A stretch of DNA of 64,000 bases from Armatimonadota bacterium (GTDB lineage: Bacteria; Armatimonadota; Fimbriimonadia; Fimbriimonadales; Fimbriimonadaceae): positions 186,001-250,000 of the forward strand of contig JAFDWR010000002.1 of NCBI GenBank assembly GCA_018268355.1, written 5' to 3'. A program made the translations under genes and the position numbers. The notes beneath the pieces are model-generated. The model did not search any database. It saw only the letters and a list, made by a program, of their open reading frames with translations, and was not told the origin of the DNA. Each line of letters opens with the position of its first letter. The first letter of the stretch is position 1. Of the stretch, positions 31,715 to 40,828 are shown piece by piece.

Positions 31715-33970
31715 TTAGATGCCCTTCGGGGCCTGGTCGACCAGGTAGATCCGAACGCGGTCGATCTTGCCGTTCACGCCGTCGCTGCGCGGCAGGAGCT
31801 GGATCGAGCGTGCCGATTGCGCTGATCCGAGGTCGAGGATGAGAACGTGGGGGTGCTTCGGCTCCCCGCTGCTCCATTCCGTGTGCCAGAAGGTGGTCGG
31901 CTGGTTGTCGATTGCGTTCGTGGCCTTGCCGTCCTCGCCGTCGGTCTCTTCGCTGTCCACGTAGGCAACCTTCCAGTTCGTCTTCTTGAGGGCGGCTCCG
32001 CTCGCGTCATAAAGGTCCACCTCGGCGAGCGTGGTCCAGGGTCCACCGCGCGCCTCGGACATCGCTTCGATGACGAGGTAGCGACCCTTCGTGCCTTCGG
32101 GCAGCGCGACCTTGGTGCCGGTGACGCTCAGTTTGACGTCGAGCGCGGGCTTGAGGCCGCTCAGGTCGGCTACCTTGTTGTTCTTTCGCGCGGGCGTCGG
32201 CGGGGTCTCGATCTGGTCAAGGATCGGCTTGGTGAGGCCTTGAATCGTGGGGCTCGCGGTGCCTTCGTCGTCCATGACGACGACCTCATTCTTGCCCTTC
32301 TTGAGCCAGCTCCGCGGCACGAAGAGCGTCTGTTGGGGGCCGATCTTCCAGAAGCGACCGAGGTTGCGACCGTTCAGCCAGACAAAGCCCTTGTTCCAAG
32401 CGCGCATGTCGAAGAACGTGTCGCCGGTCGAGGCGAGGGTGAACGAACCACGATAGACGATCGGGCCGCTGCCCTTGCCGCCGGTGGGCGCGACGTCGAG
32501 CGGATAGCCCTCGACTTCCCAGCTCTTCAGCTCGGTCTCGCCGAGCAGGACGGGACCCTTGAGGCCCTTTCGCTCGTGGGGGATCATCTCGCCGAAGTTG
32601 ATCCGCGAGAGGGTCTCGACGTCAATTTCCAAGCGGTCGCCCTTGCCGACGGTGATTTCGACCGACTTTTGGTTTCGGCGGCGATCCATGATGCCAGCGA
32701 GCTTGCCGTTCACGAGCACGCGGGCGTAATCGAAGACGCCGCCGGTGGTGAGGGTGAGCTTGCCGCCGACGGGCGAAGTGGTTCGATACCGGACGATGCC
32801 GTGGGCTTGGTCAAGGTCCTCGAAGGTGGGAAGGTCCTTCACCTTGCGCGCGGTTTTGCCCGAGAGCGCGGTGCCTTCCGCCTTCAGCGAGAAGGTCGGC
32901 ACCTCAACCGGGTCGGGCATGGCCGGGATCGGCGGGAGGGGGGCCTTTGAATACTTTTGGAGCAGCTCGCGGAAGGCCATGAACTTCGGCGTCACGCGGC
33001 CCGATTCGTCGAGCGCGCTGTCGTAGTCATAGCTCGTGGTGTCGACGTTGAAGTCGTTGCGACCGCCGTTCGCGCCTTGCATCCAGCCGAAGTTGGTTCC
33101 GCCGTGGAACATGTAGATGCTGAAGCTCGCGCCGTTCTTGAGGCACCATTCGAGGTCTGCGACGTTTGCTGAGATGCTGCTGGTATGGTGTCGCTTGCCC
33201 CAGTGGTCGAACCAGCCCGCCCAGAACTCGCCGATCATTTTCGGGGTGCCTTTGCGGAACTTCTCGAGTTCCGGGAACGCCTTGGGAGCGCCACCGCCAA
33301 AGTTGATCACCGGGGTGACGTCGGGGAGGGTGCCGCCTTCGAGGTAGCCGACGCCGGGTCCGTCACTCGTGAACATCGTGCCCTTGAATCCGGCTTGGCG
33401 AAGAGCGTCGCGAACACCGCCGAGGTAGACCTTGTCCTTGCCGTAGCTGCCGTACTCGTTTTCGACCTGGGTCATGATGATCGGCCCGCCGTTTTCGATG
33501 AGGAGCGGAACGACCTCTTCGCCGAGGCGCTTGAAGTAAGCCTGGGTCGCCTTCATGAATTCGGGCGCCTTGCTTCGGATCTGGAAGCTGCGATCCTTGA
33601 GCAGCCAGCTCGGCAGTCCACCGAGGTCCCATTCGGTGCAGACATAAGGTCCGGGGCGAAGGAGGACGTAGAGCCCTTCCTCTTGGGCGGTGCGGACGAA
33701 CTTTGCGACGTTCAGGTTGCCGGAGAAGTCCCACTCGCCCGGTCGCCGCTCGTGGGCGTTCCAAAAGACGTAGGTGCAGATCGTGTTGAGACCCATCGCG
33801 CGGGCCATCTTCATTCGGACGCGCCACTCGGCCTCGGGCACGCGCGGGTAGTGCATTTCGCCCGAATGGATTTGGAAGGGCTTTCCATTGAGGATGAACT
33901 GATCCCCTTGGACGGAGAAGGATTGCGGAGCAGATTGCATGACGGCAAGAGCAGAGAGTTGGGCAAACAT
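31715..33970 (-). CDS. GH35 beta-galactosidase with C-terminal carbohydrate-binding-like domains
   Basis: 751 residues. The signal-like N-terminus (MFAQLSALAVMQSA) is short. The GH35 barrel is unmistakable: HSGEMHYPRVP, TYVFWNAHERRPGEWDFSG, LRPGPYVCTEWDLGGLPSWLL, acid/base Glu172 in VENEYGSYG and nucleophile Glu248 in MIGEFWAGW. Two beta-sandwich modules follow (jelly-roll GH35 C-terminal domains), with a discoidin/galactose-binding-like tail (ARSIQLLPRSDG...). It probably cleaves beta-1,3/1,4-galactosides outside the cytoplasm. It lies 9 bases after the FkbM methyltransferase gene. Confidence 0.9.
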   Translation of the reverse strand: MFAQLSALAVMQSAPQSFSVQGDQFILNGKPFQIHSGEMHYPRVPEAEWRVRMKMARAMGLNTICTYVFWNAHERRPGEWDFSGNLNVAKFVRTAQEEGLYVLLRPGPYVCTEWDLGGLPSWLLKDRSFQIRSKAPEFMKATQAYFKRLGEEVVPLLIENGGPIIMTQVENEYGSYGKDKVYLGGVRDALRQAGFKGTMFTSDGPGVGYLEGGTLPDVTPVINFGGGAPKAFPELEKFRKGTPKMIGEFWAGWFDHWGKRHHTSSISANVADLEWCLKNGASFSIYMFHGGTNFGWMQGANGGRNDFNVDTTSYDYDSALDESGRVTPKFMAFRELLQKYSKAPLPPIPAMPDPVEVPTFSLKAEGTALSGKTARKVKDLPTFEDLDQAHGIVRYRTTSPVGGKLTLTTGGVFDYARVLVNGKLAGIMDRRRNQKSVEITVGKGDRLEIDVETLSRINFGEMIPHERKGLKGPVLLGETELKSWEVEGYPLDVAPTGGKGSGPIVYRGSFTLASTGDTFFDMRAWNKGFVWLNGRNLGRFWKIGPQQTLFVPRSWLKKGKNEVVVMDDEGTASPTIQGLTKPILDQIETPPTPARKNNKVADLSGLKPALDVKLSVTGTKVALPEGTKGRYLVIEAMSEARGGPWTTLAEVDLYDASGAALKKTNWKVAYVDSEETDGEDGKATNAIDNQPTTFWHTEWSSGEPKHPHVLILDLGSAQSARSIQLLPRSDGVNGKIDRVRIYLVDQAPKGI

Positions 33971-33979
33971 AGTCGTGGT

Positions 33980-34753
33980 TTATCGAGTGGCGATGAAATC
34001 GTGTTTGTGGAGCTTGCGAACGTGGTAGCCGCGACGGGTGAACCAGGCGTGGACCTCTTCTTCCGTAGTCCCGAAGGCGGTGCAGTGCTTGGGGTTGCAC
34101 TCATAGATGAAGGCGCGGGGCGGGTGCTTCTCGAAGAAGCTCGCACCGCCTTGGAGGACCATGAGCTCGGCCCCTTCGACGTCGATCTTCACGACGTCGG
34201 CCTTTTCGATCCCCTTCGACTCGGTGTAGTGGTCGAGGGTCGTCGCGGGGACGTCGCCCTCACCCAGGCTCACATAGGAGTGGCCGAGGTTGCCGGGATC
34301 GTCGCTGACAAGGCCGACTTGGCCGATCCGATCGAGGAGTGCGACGAAGTTGATGCTGACCTTGTCTTCCAGTCGATTCAGCTCGATGTTGCGGCTGAGA
34401 ACGCCGAACTGGCGCTTGCCGGGTTCAAACGAGTGGACGGAAGCTGCTCGCTGGGCCATGCGGAGGCTCACATAGCCAAAGTGCGCACCGATGTCGAGCA
34501 CGGTGTCGCCGGGCTGGATGGAGTTGACAATCGCATCCATGACGACGGGCTGGAATTCGCCGCGCAGGTAAAGCTGAAACGCGAGGTGCTCGCTGAGGTC
34601 GGCCTCCATCTCCATTCCGCCGGGGATCGAGAACCGCACCACCTCGGCCTCAGGCTTGGAGAGCTTCCCAGCAAGGCGCGAAAGGGGGCCGCGCAGGCCG
34701 CGCGGCATCTTCTGGATGATCGGCCTCGCCGTCTTGTGGAGCTTCTTGGGCAT
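33980..34753 (-). CDS. FkbM-family SAM methyltransferase
   Basis: 257 residues. The FkbM domain is recognised by VLDIGAHFGYVSLRMAQ (SAM loop), VHSFEPGKRQFGVLSRNIELN, and the family signature VVKIDVEGAELMVLQG near residue 190. FkbM members O-methylate sugars, polyketides or lipids; in glycan loci they often methylate surface sugars. The neighbourhood (GH35 beta-galactosidase, coiled-coil membrane protein) is compatible with a glycan substrate, but this is an inference. GAAGGG precedes the ATG closely. Confidence 0.85.
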   Translation of the reverse strand: MPKKLHKTARPIIQKMPRGLRGPLSRLAGKLSKPEAEVVRFSIPGGMEMEADLSEHLAFQLYLRGEFQPVVMDAIVNSIQPGDTVLDIGAHFGYVSLRMAQRAASVHSFEPGKRQFGVLSRNIELNRLEDKVSINFVALLDRIGQVGLVSDDPGNLGHSYVSLGEGDVPATTLDHYTESKGIEKADVVKIDVEGAELMVLQGGASFFEKHPPRAFIYECNPKHCTAFGTTEEEVHAWFTRRGYHVRKLHKHDFIATR

Positions 34754-34769
34754 TCGCCCTTCAACTATA

Positions 34770-36530
34770 TCAGCCCGCGAGCTTGTCGAGTAGCTTGAGA
34801 GCGTTCTCCGCCCGGTCGTACCGCAATTCTGCTTCGGTTACGACGCTCTCAAGCGCATTGATTTCCTCGTTGCAGAGTGCTTCCGCGTGGGCGATTCGAG
34901 CGCGCAGCACCCGGTTGGCTTCCATCGCGACCTTGCCAACGGTGACATCGAGATCGGCCCTCATGCGGCCCGACTTGAACTGCCAACTCACGGCAAAGAG
35001 AACCGGGACGGACGCGACGCCAATGACAGCCAGTCCCAACGGCGACGTAAGGCCAGCTTGGATGCCCTTGTAGGTGAGATAAGCCGCAAACCCAAGATAG
35101 GCGATAAACCCGCCGCAACCCATGCTGAACGACTTGAGCGCCCTGGACTGGAGGTGGTCGATGCCCTCATAGTCCGGGGTCATCGACTCGCGATAGGCCT
35201 CGAGGGTGCGGTTTCGCTCGCGCTCGGCGGCGCGGACATAGGCATCGCGCTTCTTCCGCGCGAGTTCGAGTTGGGACCTCGCGGTGGAAATCTCGGATTC
35301 GCACCGTTCGCGGTAGTCCACGGTGCCGCGCTGGGCGCGCTTGATGACGTCGCGGATTGCGCTTTCGGACCGGGCGGAAATGTACACCGCGGTCAACCAA
35401 TCGGCATCGGGAAGCGCGTGCTGGAGCGTGGTGCGGTACTCACGGAGCGAGGTGGGCAGGTCGATCTCAACCTGGCACTCTTCTTCGACGCCGCGGACCT
35501 TGTCGAGGGCCGCACCCCAGGTCGTAATGAGGTTTAGGCTGTCGGTTCGGATCGCGGCCTGGGTCGCCATGAGCACGCTCAGGATTGAGCGCGTGATCGA
35601 CATCAGGTGGGGATCGGAAAGCGCGAAGTGGCCGAGAATCGGGTCCTGGGCGCAGGCTCGTTCAACCTGGTCGATTGCCTGGTCGGGGCGCTGGGCGCGC
35701 AGGTGGTGGTGGGCAACGAGCAGCCGCACTTCGGGGGCGACTCCGGGCGTGCTGGCGATCGCATCGAGCACCGCGCCCGCTTCCTTCTTGTCGCCCGACG
35801 TGCGCAAGAACTCGCTGTACATCGCGGCGAGGACATGGGTGATCGCATCGACCACGCCCGACCGCTTTTCCCACGCCATGCGCAGGCTTTGGCCGACGTC
35901 GGCCGCGCCGAAGCCGAGTCGCCAGCAAACGGCGGCGTAAGCAAGCCAGGGAATCTCGGGTCGAAGTCCGGCGTCGGCGAGGGCGACCTCTTGGAGTCGG
36001 CCACGGACGTCGCGGAGGGCTTCGCTGGCGTCAATGCCAGTGGCGGTCAGGGCCGAGCGCAGGAGTCGTTCGGCCTTGATCCAACGTGGGCCATGGGTCT
36101 CGCCCATTCCGGACGCCATCTTGGTGACCACGCGCCGAACCTCGTTTCGGTCGGAGGTTACGCGCGTGATCACGCGCGAGAGCGCGTGGGCGGAGGCTTC
36201 TTCGACGACGGTATCGAAGCCCTTGAGGCTCTGGCCCTCAAAGATGCACTGGACGATCTTCGCGACCGCTTCGACGCCCACGAGCATCTTGATTCGCTCT
36301 TCGTTGGAGTCCAGCCCGCGAACGTCGATCCGCGAGAACAGCTTGGAGTCGTTGACCAGGGTGCGGAGTCCCGGAAGGGCACCTTGGAGTTCGGTGGCAT
36401 AACTCACCATGAGGTCCCGCTCGGAATGTTCTCCGAACAGGAATTCGAAACGACGTAGCGGATGCAGGGCTGCTCTCCCGAATCCCTGATCGGCACCGTC
36501 GTCATGCCAGAACTGCGCAGCGGCACCCAC
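34770..36530 (-). CDS. Large helical membrane protein of unknown function
   Basis: 586 residues with a GTG start (AAGG just upstream). The first ~390 residues are helical and soluble-like. A coiled coil follows (ESEISTARSQLELARKKRDAYVRAAERERNRTLEAYRESM). Two TM helices at about 465-485 and 495-515 (FSMGCGGFIAYLGFAAYLTYKGI; LGLAVIGVASVPVLFAVSW) lead to a second, shorter C-terminal coiled coil. Both long helical regions probably face the cytoplasm. I recognise no domain. It lies 16 bases upstream of the FkbM gene, same strand, so it is the likely first gene of that unit. Confidence 0.6.
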   Translation of the reverse strand: MGAAAQFWHDDGADQGFGRAALHPLRRFEFLFGEHSERDLMVSYATELQGALPGLRTLVNDSKLFSRIDVRGLDSNEERIKMLVGVEAVAKIVQCIFEGQSLKGFDTVVEEASAHALSRVITRVTSDRNEVRRVVTKMASGMGETHGPRWIKAERLLRSALTATGIDASEALRDVRGRLQEVALADAGLRPEIPWLAYAAVCWRLGFGAADVGQSLRMAWEKRSGVVDAITHVLAAMYSEFLRTSGDKKEAGAVLDAIASTPGVAPEVRLLVAHHHLRAQRPDQAIDQVERACAQDPILGHFALSDPHLMSITRSILSVLMATQAAIRTDSLNLITTWGAALDKVRGVEEECQVEIDLPTSLREYRTTLQHALPDADWLTAVYISARSESAIRDVIKRAQRGTVDYRERCESEISTARSQLELARKKRDAYVRAAERERNRTLEAYRESMTPDYEGIDHLQSRALKSFSMGCGGFIAYLGFAAYLTYKGIQAGLTSPLGLAVIGVASVPVLFAVSWQFKSGRMRADLDVTVGKVAMEANRVLRARIAHAEALCNEEINALESVVTEAELRYDRAENALKLLDKLAG

Positions 36531-36615
36531 TTACCTTAAAGATGTTCGGCAAGTTTTAGATTGAATCCAGCCCTTTCTGCGCAAGTTGACCACTTTCGTC
36601 TAACCTAAGGTCACG

Positions 36616-38013
36616 ATGGCAGCACCGCTTGCGCGATTTGGCATGGTGGGTCTGGGCACGATGGGCCGCAGCCTCCTTCTCAACATTCTTGACCATGGCT
36701 ATCCAGTGAGTGGCCTCGACACCGACCCCGAAAAGGTGCGCCGATTCAACGAAGAGACTGCCGCAAAGGGCGGACGAGCGTTCACCGATGCCAAGGAGTT
36801 CGTTGCTTCGCTCCAGCCGCCGAGGACGATCATGATGCTCGTTCCCGCTGGCGCGCCGGTCGATTCGGTGATTGCCAACCTTCGGCCACTGCTTGAGAAG
36901 GACGACTTTCTCATCGACGGTGGCAACAGCTTTTTCCGGGACACCGAGCGCCGGACGGCGGAATTGGAATCGTCGGGGCTTGGATTCATCGGCATCGGCG
37001 TGAGCGGTGGCGAGGCGGGTGCGCGCACCGGCCCTTCGATGATGGCGGGCGGAACCGCAGCGAGCTATGGCCACGTTCAGCAGGTTCTGGAAGCGGTGGC
37101 AGCACGGTCGCCCGAGGGTCGGCCCTGCGTCGCTCGGCTTGGCCCGGGCGGTGCGGGCCACTACGTGAAGATGGTCCACAACGGCATCGAATACGGCATG
37201 ATGCAGCTCCTTGCCGAGGCCTATGACCTCATGCGGCGCGGCCACGGTCTTTCGATGCCGGAGGCGGCAGACTTCTTTGCCTCGCTTGATGACGGCGAAA
37301 TGGGCGGCTTCCTCGTTGAGATTGCGGCGCAGGTCTTGCGCGTGAAGGACGACCTCGGTGACGGCTGGCTGGTGGATAAGATCCTAGACCAAGCCAAGCA
37401 AAAGGGGACCGGAAAGTGGACCTCGCAAGAAGCGATGGACCTCGGCATCCCGATTCCGACGATCGACGCGGCGGTGAGCGCGCGGCAGATTTCAGCCCTG
37501 CGGGCCGACCGGCTCCGGGCCGAAGGGCTCGCACCGCGCACGGTTTCGACGACACCGTTTGACGCGAACGCCTTGCGCAACGGTCTCAAGCGCGGGTTCC
37601 TCGCCTGCTATGCCCAAGGCTTCTCGCTCCTGCGGGCGGCGGCGACCGAGCACAACTATGGCTTTGACCTTGAGGCATGTGCCTCGGTTTGGCGTGCGGG
37701 CTGCATCATTCGGTCCGCGCTGATTGGGCCGCTCCAGGAAGCGCTGCGGAACGGCGACCTGCCGAACGTGCTCCTCAGTCCGGTGATCACCAAGCCGGGC
37801 GACGATGACGCGCTGCGGGCGGTGGTTTCCGCTGGGGTGCAGTCCCAGGTGCCCCTTCCCTGCTTCTCCGCGAGCCTCGCCTATGTTGACGGACTCTTCA
37901 CGGGTCGGCTTCCCGCCAACTTCATCCAGGCTCAGCGCGACTTCTTTGGCGCGCACACCTATGAACGGACCGACCAACCCGGGACCTTCCACTCCACCTG
38001 GGGGCAGGCGTAA
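36616..38013 (+). CDS. gnd: 6-phosphogluconate dehydrogenase, decarboxylating
   Basis: 465 residues, typical of the long NADP-dependent form. The dinucleotide loop is GLGTMGRSLLLNIL. The substrate site is SGGEAGARTGPSMMAGG. The catalytic-lysine block is GHYVKMVHNGIEYGMMQLLAEAYDL. The C-terminal helical domain is complete. It oxidises 6-phosphogluconate to ribulose 5-phosphate plus CO2. The stop overlaps the zwf start by one base (TAATG), joining the two oxidative pentose-phosphate steps. AAGG lies 5 bases before the ATG. Confidence 0.95.
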   Translation: MAAPLARFGMVGLGTMGRSLLLNILDHGYPVSGLDTDPEKVRRFNEETAAKGGRAFTDAKEFVASLQPPRTIMMLVPAGAPVDSVIANLRPLLEKDDFLIDGGNSFFRDTERRTAELESSGLGFIGIGVSGGEAGARTGPSMMAGGTAASYGHVQQVLEAVAARSPEGRPCVARLGPGGAGHYVKMVHNGIEYGMMQLLAEAYDLMRRGHGLSMPEAADFFASLDDGEMGGFLVEIAAQVLRVKDDLGDGWLVDKILDQAKQKGTGKWTSQEAMDLGIPIPTIDAAVSARQISALRADRLRAEGLAPRTVSTTPFDANALRNGLKRGFLACYAQGFSLLRAAATEHNYGFDLEACASVWRAGCIIRSALIGPLQEALRNGDLPNVLLSPVITKPGDDDALRAVVSAGVQSQVPLPCFSASLAYVDGLFTGRLPANFIQAQRDFFGAHTYERTDQPGTFHSTWGQA

Positions 38014-39515
38014 TGCAGCTTCACGAGCCAGCAATCATCACGATTTTTGGCGCGCTCGGCGACCTGAGCAAGCGCAAGCTGCTGCCCGCGCTGTTCAACC
38101 TTTGGCACGAGAAGATGCTGCCCGAGCAGTTCTACATCCTCGGCCTCGGACGAGGGTCGACCCTTGATGGCTTTGTCGAATACGCCCGGGCGAGCCTCAA
38201 CGAGTTCAGTCGACGCGGCGTCCCCACCGAAGAGGAGTGGACCCAGTTCTCCGCGCACCTGCGGTACCTGGACGGCTCGTTTGAGGACCCCACGCTTCAC
38301 GCCGCGATCTCGACCGAGACCTCGGAGCTGATGAAGGGCACCTCGGTGCCGTGGGTGCGGATGTTCTACCTTTCGACGCCGCCTTCGCTCATCGAAGTGA
38401 TCGCCCAGCAGCTTCATGCGGCGGGTCTTTCGGGCCCGAAGGATCGACTGGTCATCGAGAAGCCGTTTGGGCGCGACCTGGAGAGCGCGACGAAGCTCAA
38501 TACTTCTCTGCTGAACTATTTTGACGAGGATCGGATCTACCGAATCGACCACTACCTCGGCAAGGAAACCGTGCAGAACATCCTCGCCTTCCGCTTTGCG
38601 AACGCGATGTATGAACCGATTTGGAAGCGCGGCTACATCGACCACGTGCAGATCACGGTGAGCGAAGAGGTCGGCGTGGAGACGCGCGGCAAGTTCTATG
38701 AGAGCGCGGGCGCGCTCCGCGACATGATCCAGAACCACTTGCTGCAGCTGCTCTGCATGGTCGCCATGGAGCCGCCGATTTCGCTCGACGCGGACGAGGT
38801 GCGCAACAAGAAGGTCGACGTTCTCAAGGCCTTGCGGCCGATCCCGCCCGACGAGCTTTACCGATTCGTGGTCCGCGGGCAATATGGCCCCGGCTACGTG
38901 AAGGGCCAGGTCGTTCGCGGCTACCGCCAGGAGGACAATGTTGATCCGAACAGCAGCACGGAGACGTTCGTCGCGCTGAAGCTGTATGTGGACAACTGGC
39001 GCTGGCAGGACGTGCCGTTCTACCTGCGGACGGGCAAGCGGATGGCGGCGAAGGCCTCAAAGATCTCGATTCAATTTCGCCCCGTTCCCCACCAGATGTT
39101 CCCCGAGAAGACCTCGGACCACTGGGAGCCGAACCGGCTGACGATCAACATCCAGCCCGAAGAAGGCATCACGGTTCGCATTCAGGCGAAGCAGCCCGGC
39201 CAGAAGATGAAGCTGCGCACGGTGAACATGGACTTCGACTACGATCTTTCGTTCACCGCCGAGCCGCCGGAAGCCTATGAGACTCTGCTCTATGACGTGC
39301 TGGAAGCGGACGGAACCCTGTTCATGCGGTCGGACCAGGAGCACTACGCGTGGTCGGTGGTCACCCCGATATTGGAGGCTTGGGAGAACTCTCCGAGTCA
39401 GGACTTCCCGAACTATGCGGCGGGAAGTTGGGGTCCCGAAGCCGCCGAGGCGCTCATCGCGCGCGACGGACGAAGCTGGCACGCGATCCCGGTGATCCTG
39501 CCACCGGCGACTTGA
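38013..39515 (+). CDS. zwf: Glucose-6-phosphate 1-dehydrogenase
   Basis: 500 residues, normal length. The cofactor site GDLSKRKLLPALFNL is near the N-terminus. The catalytic signature RIDHYLGKETVQNILAFRFAN lies at about residue 180, and KPFGRDLESA follows the Rossmann fold. It makes 6-phosphoglucono-lactone and NADPH. It is the second gene of the gnd-zwf pair. Its stop codon TGA is part of a TTGACA box that begins the promoter of the next gene. Confidence 0.95.
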   Translation: MQLHEPAIITIFGALGDLSKRKLLPALFNLWHEKMLPEQFYILGLGRGSTLDGFVEYARASLNEFSRRGVPTEEEWTQFSAHLRYLDGSFEDPTLHAAISTETSELMKGTSVPWVRMFYLSTPPSLIEVIAQQLHAAGLSGPKDRLVIEKPFGRDLESATKLNTSLLNYFDEDRIYRIDHYLGKETVQNILAFRFANAMYEPIWKRGYIDHVQITVSEEVGVETRGKFYESAGALRDMIQNHLLQLLCMVAMEPPISLDADEVRNKKVDVLKALRPIPPDELYRFVVRGQYGPGYVKGQVVRGYRQEDNVDPNSSTETFVALKLYVDNWRWQDVPFYLRTGKRMAAKASKISIQFRPVPHQMFPEKTSDHWEPNRLTINIQPEEGITVRIQAKQPGQKMKLRTVNMDFDYDLSFTAEPPEAYETLLYDVLEADGTLFMRSDQEHYAWSVVTPILEAWENSPSQDFPNYAAGSWGPEAAEALIARDGRSWHAIPVILPPAT

Positions 39516-39540
39516 CAAAAGTGTGCGACAGGAGTGAAGT
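39512..39540 (+). promoter_or_regulatory. Promoter TTGACA-17-TGAAGT for the small gene after zwf
   Basis: A perfect -35 at 39512-39517 overlaps the zwf stop codon. It is spaced 17 bases from TGAAGT (39535-39540). The ATG is 5 bases later, so transcription is predicted to start at or next to the start codon. A GGAG 11 bases upstream could still allow leadered initiation. Confidence 0.5.
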
Positions 39541-39545
39541 AGTGC

Positions 39546-39980
39546 ATGGCACGAAAATTTGGCTTCACTCCCGTCGTCGATGGCGATGACCTCGTCGTTC
39601 GCGGGACGATTGCGTCGAACTTTGGCGACCCCGCCGACGTGGCGAGCGGTCAGGACAACGGGGTCGGCGCGTCCGGCTTTCGCTACATCGACCATCCCGA
39701 GTACATGGGGGTTGCCCTCCCGATGCGCGGGTTCAAGGTGCCGAGCCTCTATGGTTCGCCGATCCCACGGCTACCTTGGTACACCGACGTCCGCGTTTTT
39801 TGTCCCGCCACGAACAAGGTGGTGATGGCCAAGGTCGTTGACCTCGGCCCGAGCGGCGGCCTAAACCGCGGCATCGACCTGCTCCAGGCAGTCGTGAAGG
39901 GCCTCGGCCTACGGATGAAGGACGGGCTGTACCGCGTGGACTACCGGATCGTCGGCGGTGCGAAGTACTTGAAGAAGTAG
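39546..39980 (+). CDS. Small double-psi beta-barrel-like protein
   Basis: 144 residues, no signal peptide. The pattern VASGQDNGVGASGFR ... VRVFCPATNKVVMAKVVDLGPS ... RGIDLLQAV suggests a double-psi beta-barrel like RlpA/expansin-type proteins, where VVDxGP and GIDL are characteristic. RlpA-type relatives act on peptidoglycan, but this protein lacks an export signal, so I do not assign that role. It has its own promoter after zwf. Confidence 0.5.
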   Translation: MARKFGFTPVVDGDDLVVRGTIASNFGDPADVASGQDNGVGASGFRYIDHPEYMGVALPMRGFKVPSLYGSPIPRLPWYTDVRVFCPATNKVVMAKVVDLGPSGGLNRGIDLLQAVVKGLGLRMKDGLYRVDYRIVGGAKYLKK

Positions 39981-39985
39981 GTCGC

Positions 39986-40789
39986 CTACTTCCACTTCAC
40001 CTTGGCGACTTCCGCCTTCGTCATCGCTTTAACATGGCCGTCGCAAAAAACGACGACCGTCCTGTTGCCAAATCGGTAGTCCGGCTGGCCACCTTTGCCC
40101 AGGTAGAAGAAGACAACCGCCTCCGGATTCTCGATCAGCGCCCAAGATTTGCCCGCGAGTTTGCCGTTATAGCTCCAACTAACAGTCCCCGCCTTATCCG
40201 GGGGGACGGTGAAAGGGTCGCCGCTCCGAACGTAGGGAAGGATGGCCTTCTTCCAGTTCGCCGCCTTGGGTAAGACGTCGTCATTGTCCGCCACGTACAA
40301 CAGCATGCAAGTTGCTAGCTGTTTTCCTCGCCGCACAGTCTTGGAGCACTCGACATTTTGCGCGATCACTCGGAGGCCAGAATCGCCGTAGCGGCCTAAG
40401 AGAAAGACAAGTTGGTTCACGTGTAGCGGCCGGTTGACATAGAGATTGGGATCGAGGAGACAAATCTTCCATTGCTCACCGACCTTCGTGAGCTGTACCT
40501 CTTCGTTATCGCCCGTTACGGGGTCGGTTCGAAACTCTCTGCTCGTTGACTTCCGCGCGCGGCACGTTACAATCGCGCTGTTGGCGTCCCTCGACTTCAA
40601 CTCGCATCGCTGAAGCTCAAGTTTGAATCCGATCACCTTGAGGCTCTCGGCGTCATTTGAATTCCCGGGAGCAAGAAGCTGCATCCTGGCTGACACGAAA
40701 TCTCCCGCGTTAATCGCGGCGACAAACGCCTTGACCGTGGCCACCGGGGAAATGCCAAGGATGAGTGTAGAAAGAGCGGCTAGAACCAT
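39986..40789 (-). CDS. Secreted paralog 3 of a tandem triplet (NTF2-like plus DG-type C-terminus)
   Basis: 267 residues. The N-terminal signal peptide (MVLAALSTLILGIS) leads into an NTF2/SnoaL-like domain (VATVKAFVAAINAGDFVSARMQLL). A second domain, residues ~165-267, reads LLYVADNDDVLPKAANWKKAILPYV ... FTVPPDKAG ... DYRFGNRTVVVFCDGHVKAM. That ending resembles the carboxy part of pseudopilin-like proteins with an H-x9-DG motif. It is the most diverged of three adjacent copies, at the 3' end of the array. Confidence 0.65.
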   Translation of the reverse strand: MVLAALSTLILGISPVATVKAFVAAINAGDFVSARMQLLAPGNSNDAESLKVIGFKLELQRCELKSRDANSAIVTCRARKSTSREFRTDPVTGDNEEVQLTKVGEQWKICLLDPNLYVNRPLHVNQLVFLLGRYGDSGLRVIAQNVECSKTVRRGKQLATCMLLYVADNDDVLPKAANWKKAILPYVRSGDPFTVPPDKAGTVSWSYNGKLAGKSWALIENPEAVVFFYLGKGGQPDYRFGNRTVVVFCDGHVKAMTKAEVAKVKWK

Positions 40790-40828
40790 CGATGTAGGTC
40801 TGATGCCAGTTGGAACGCGGTCAGTTCC

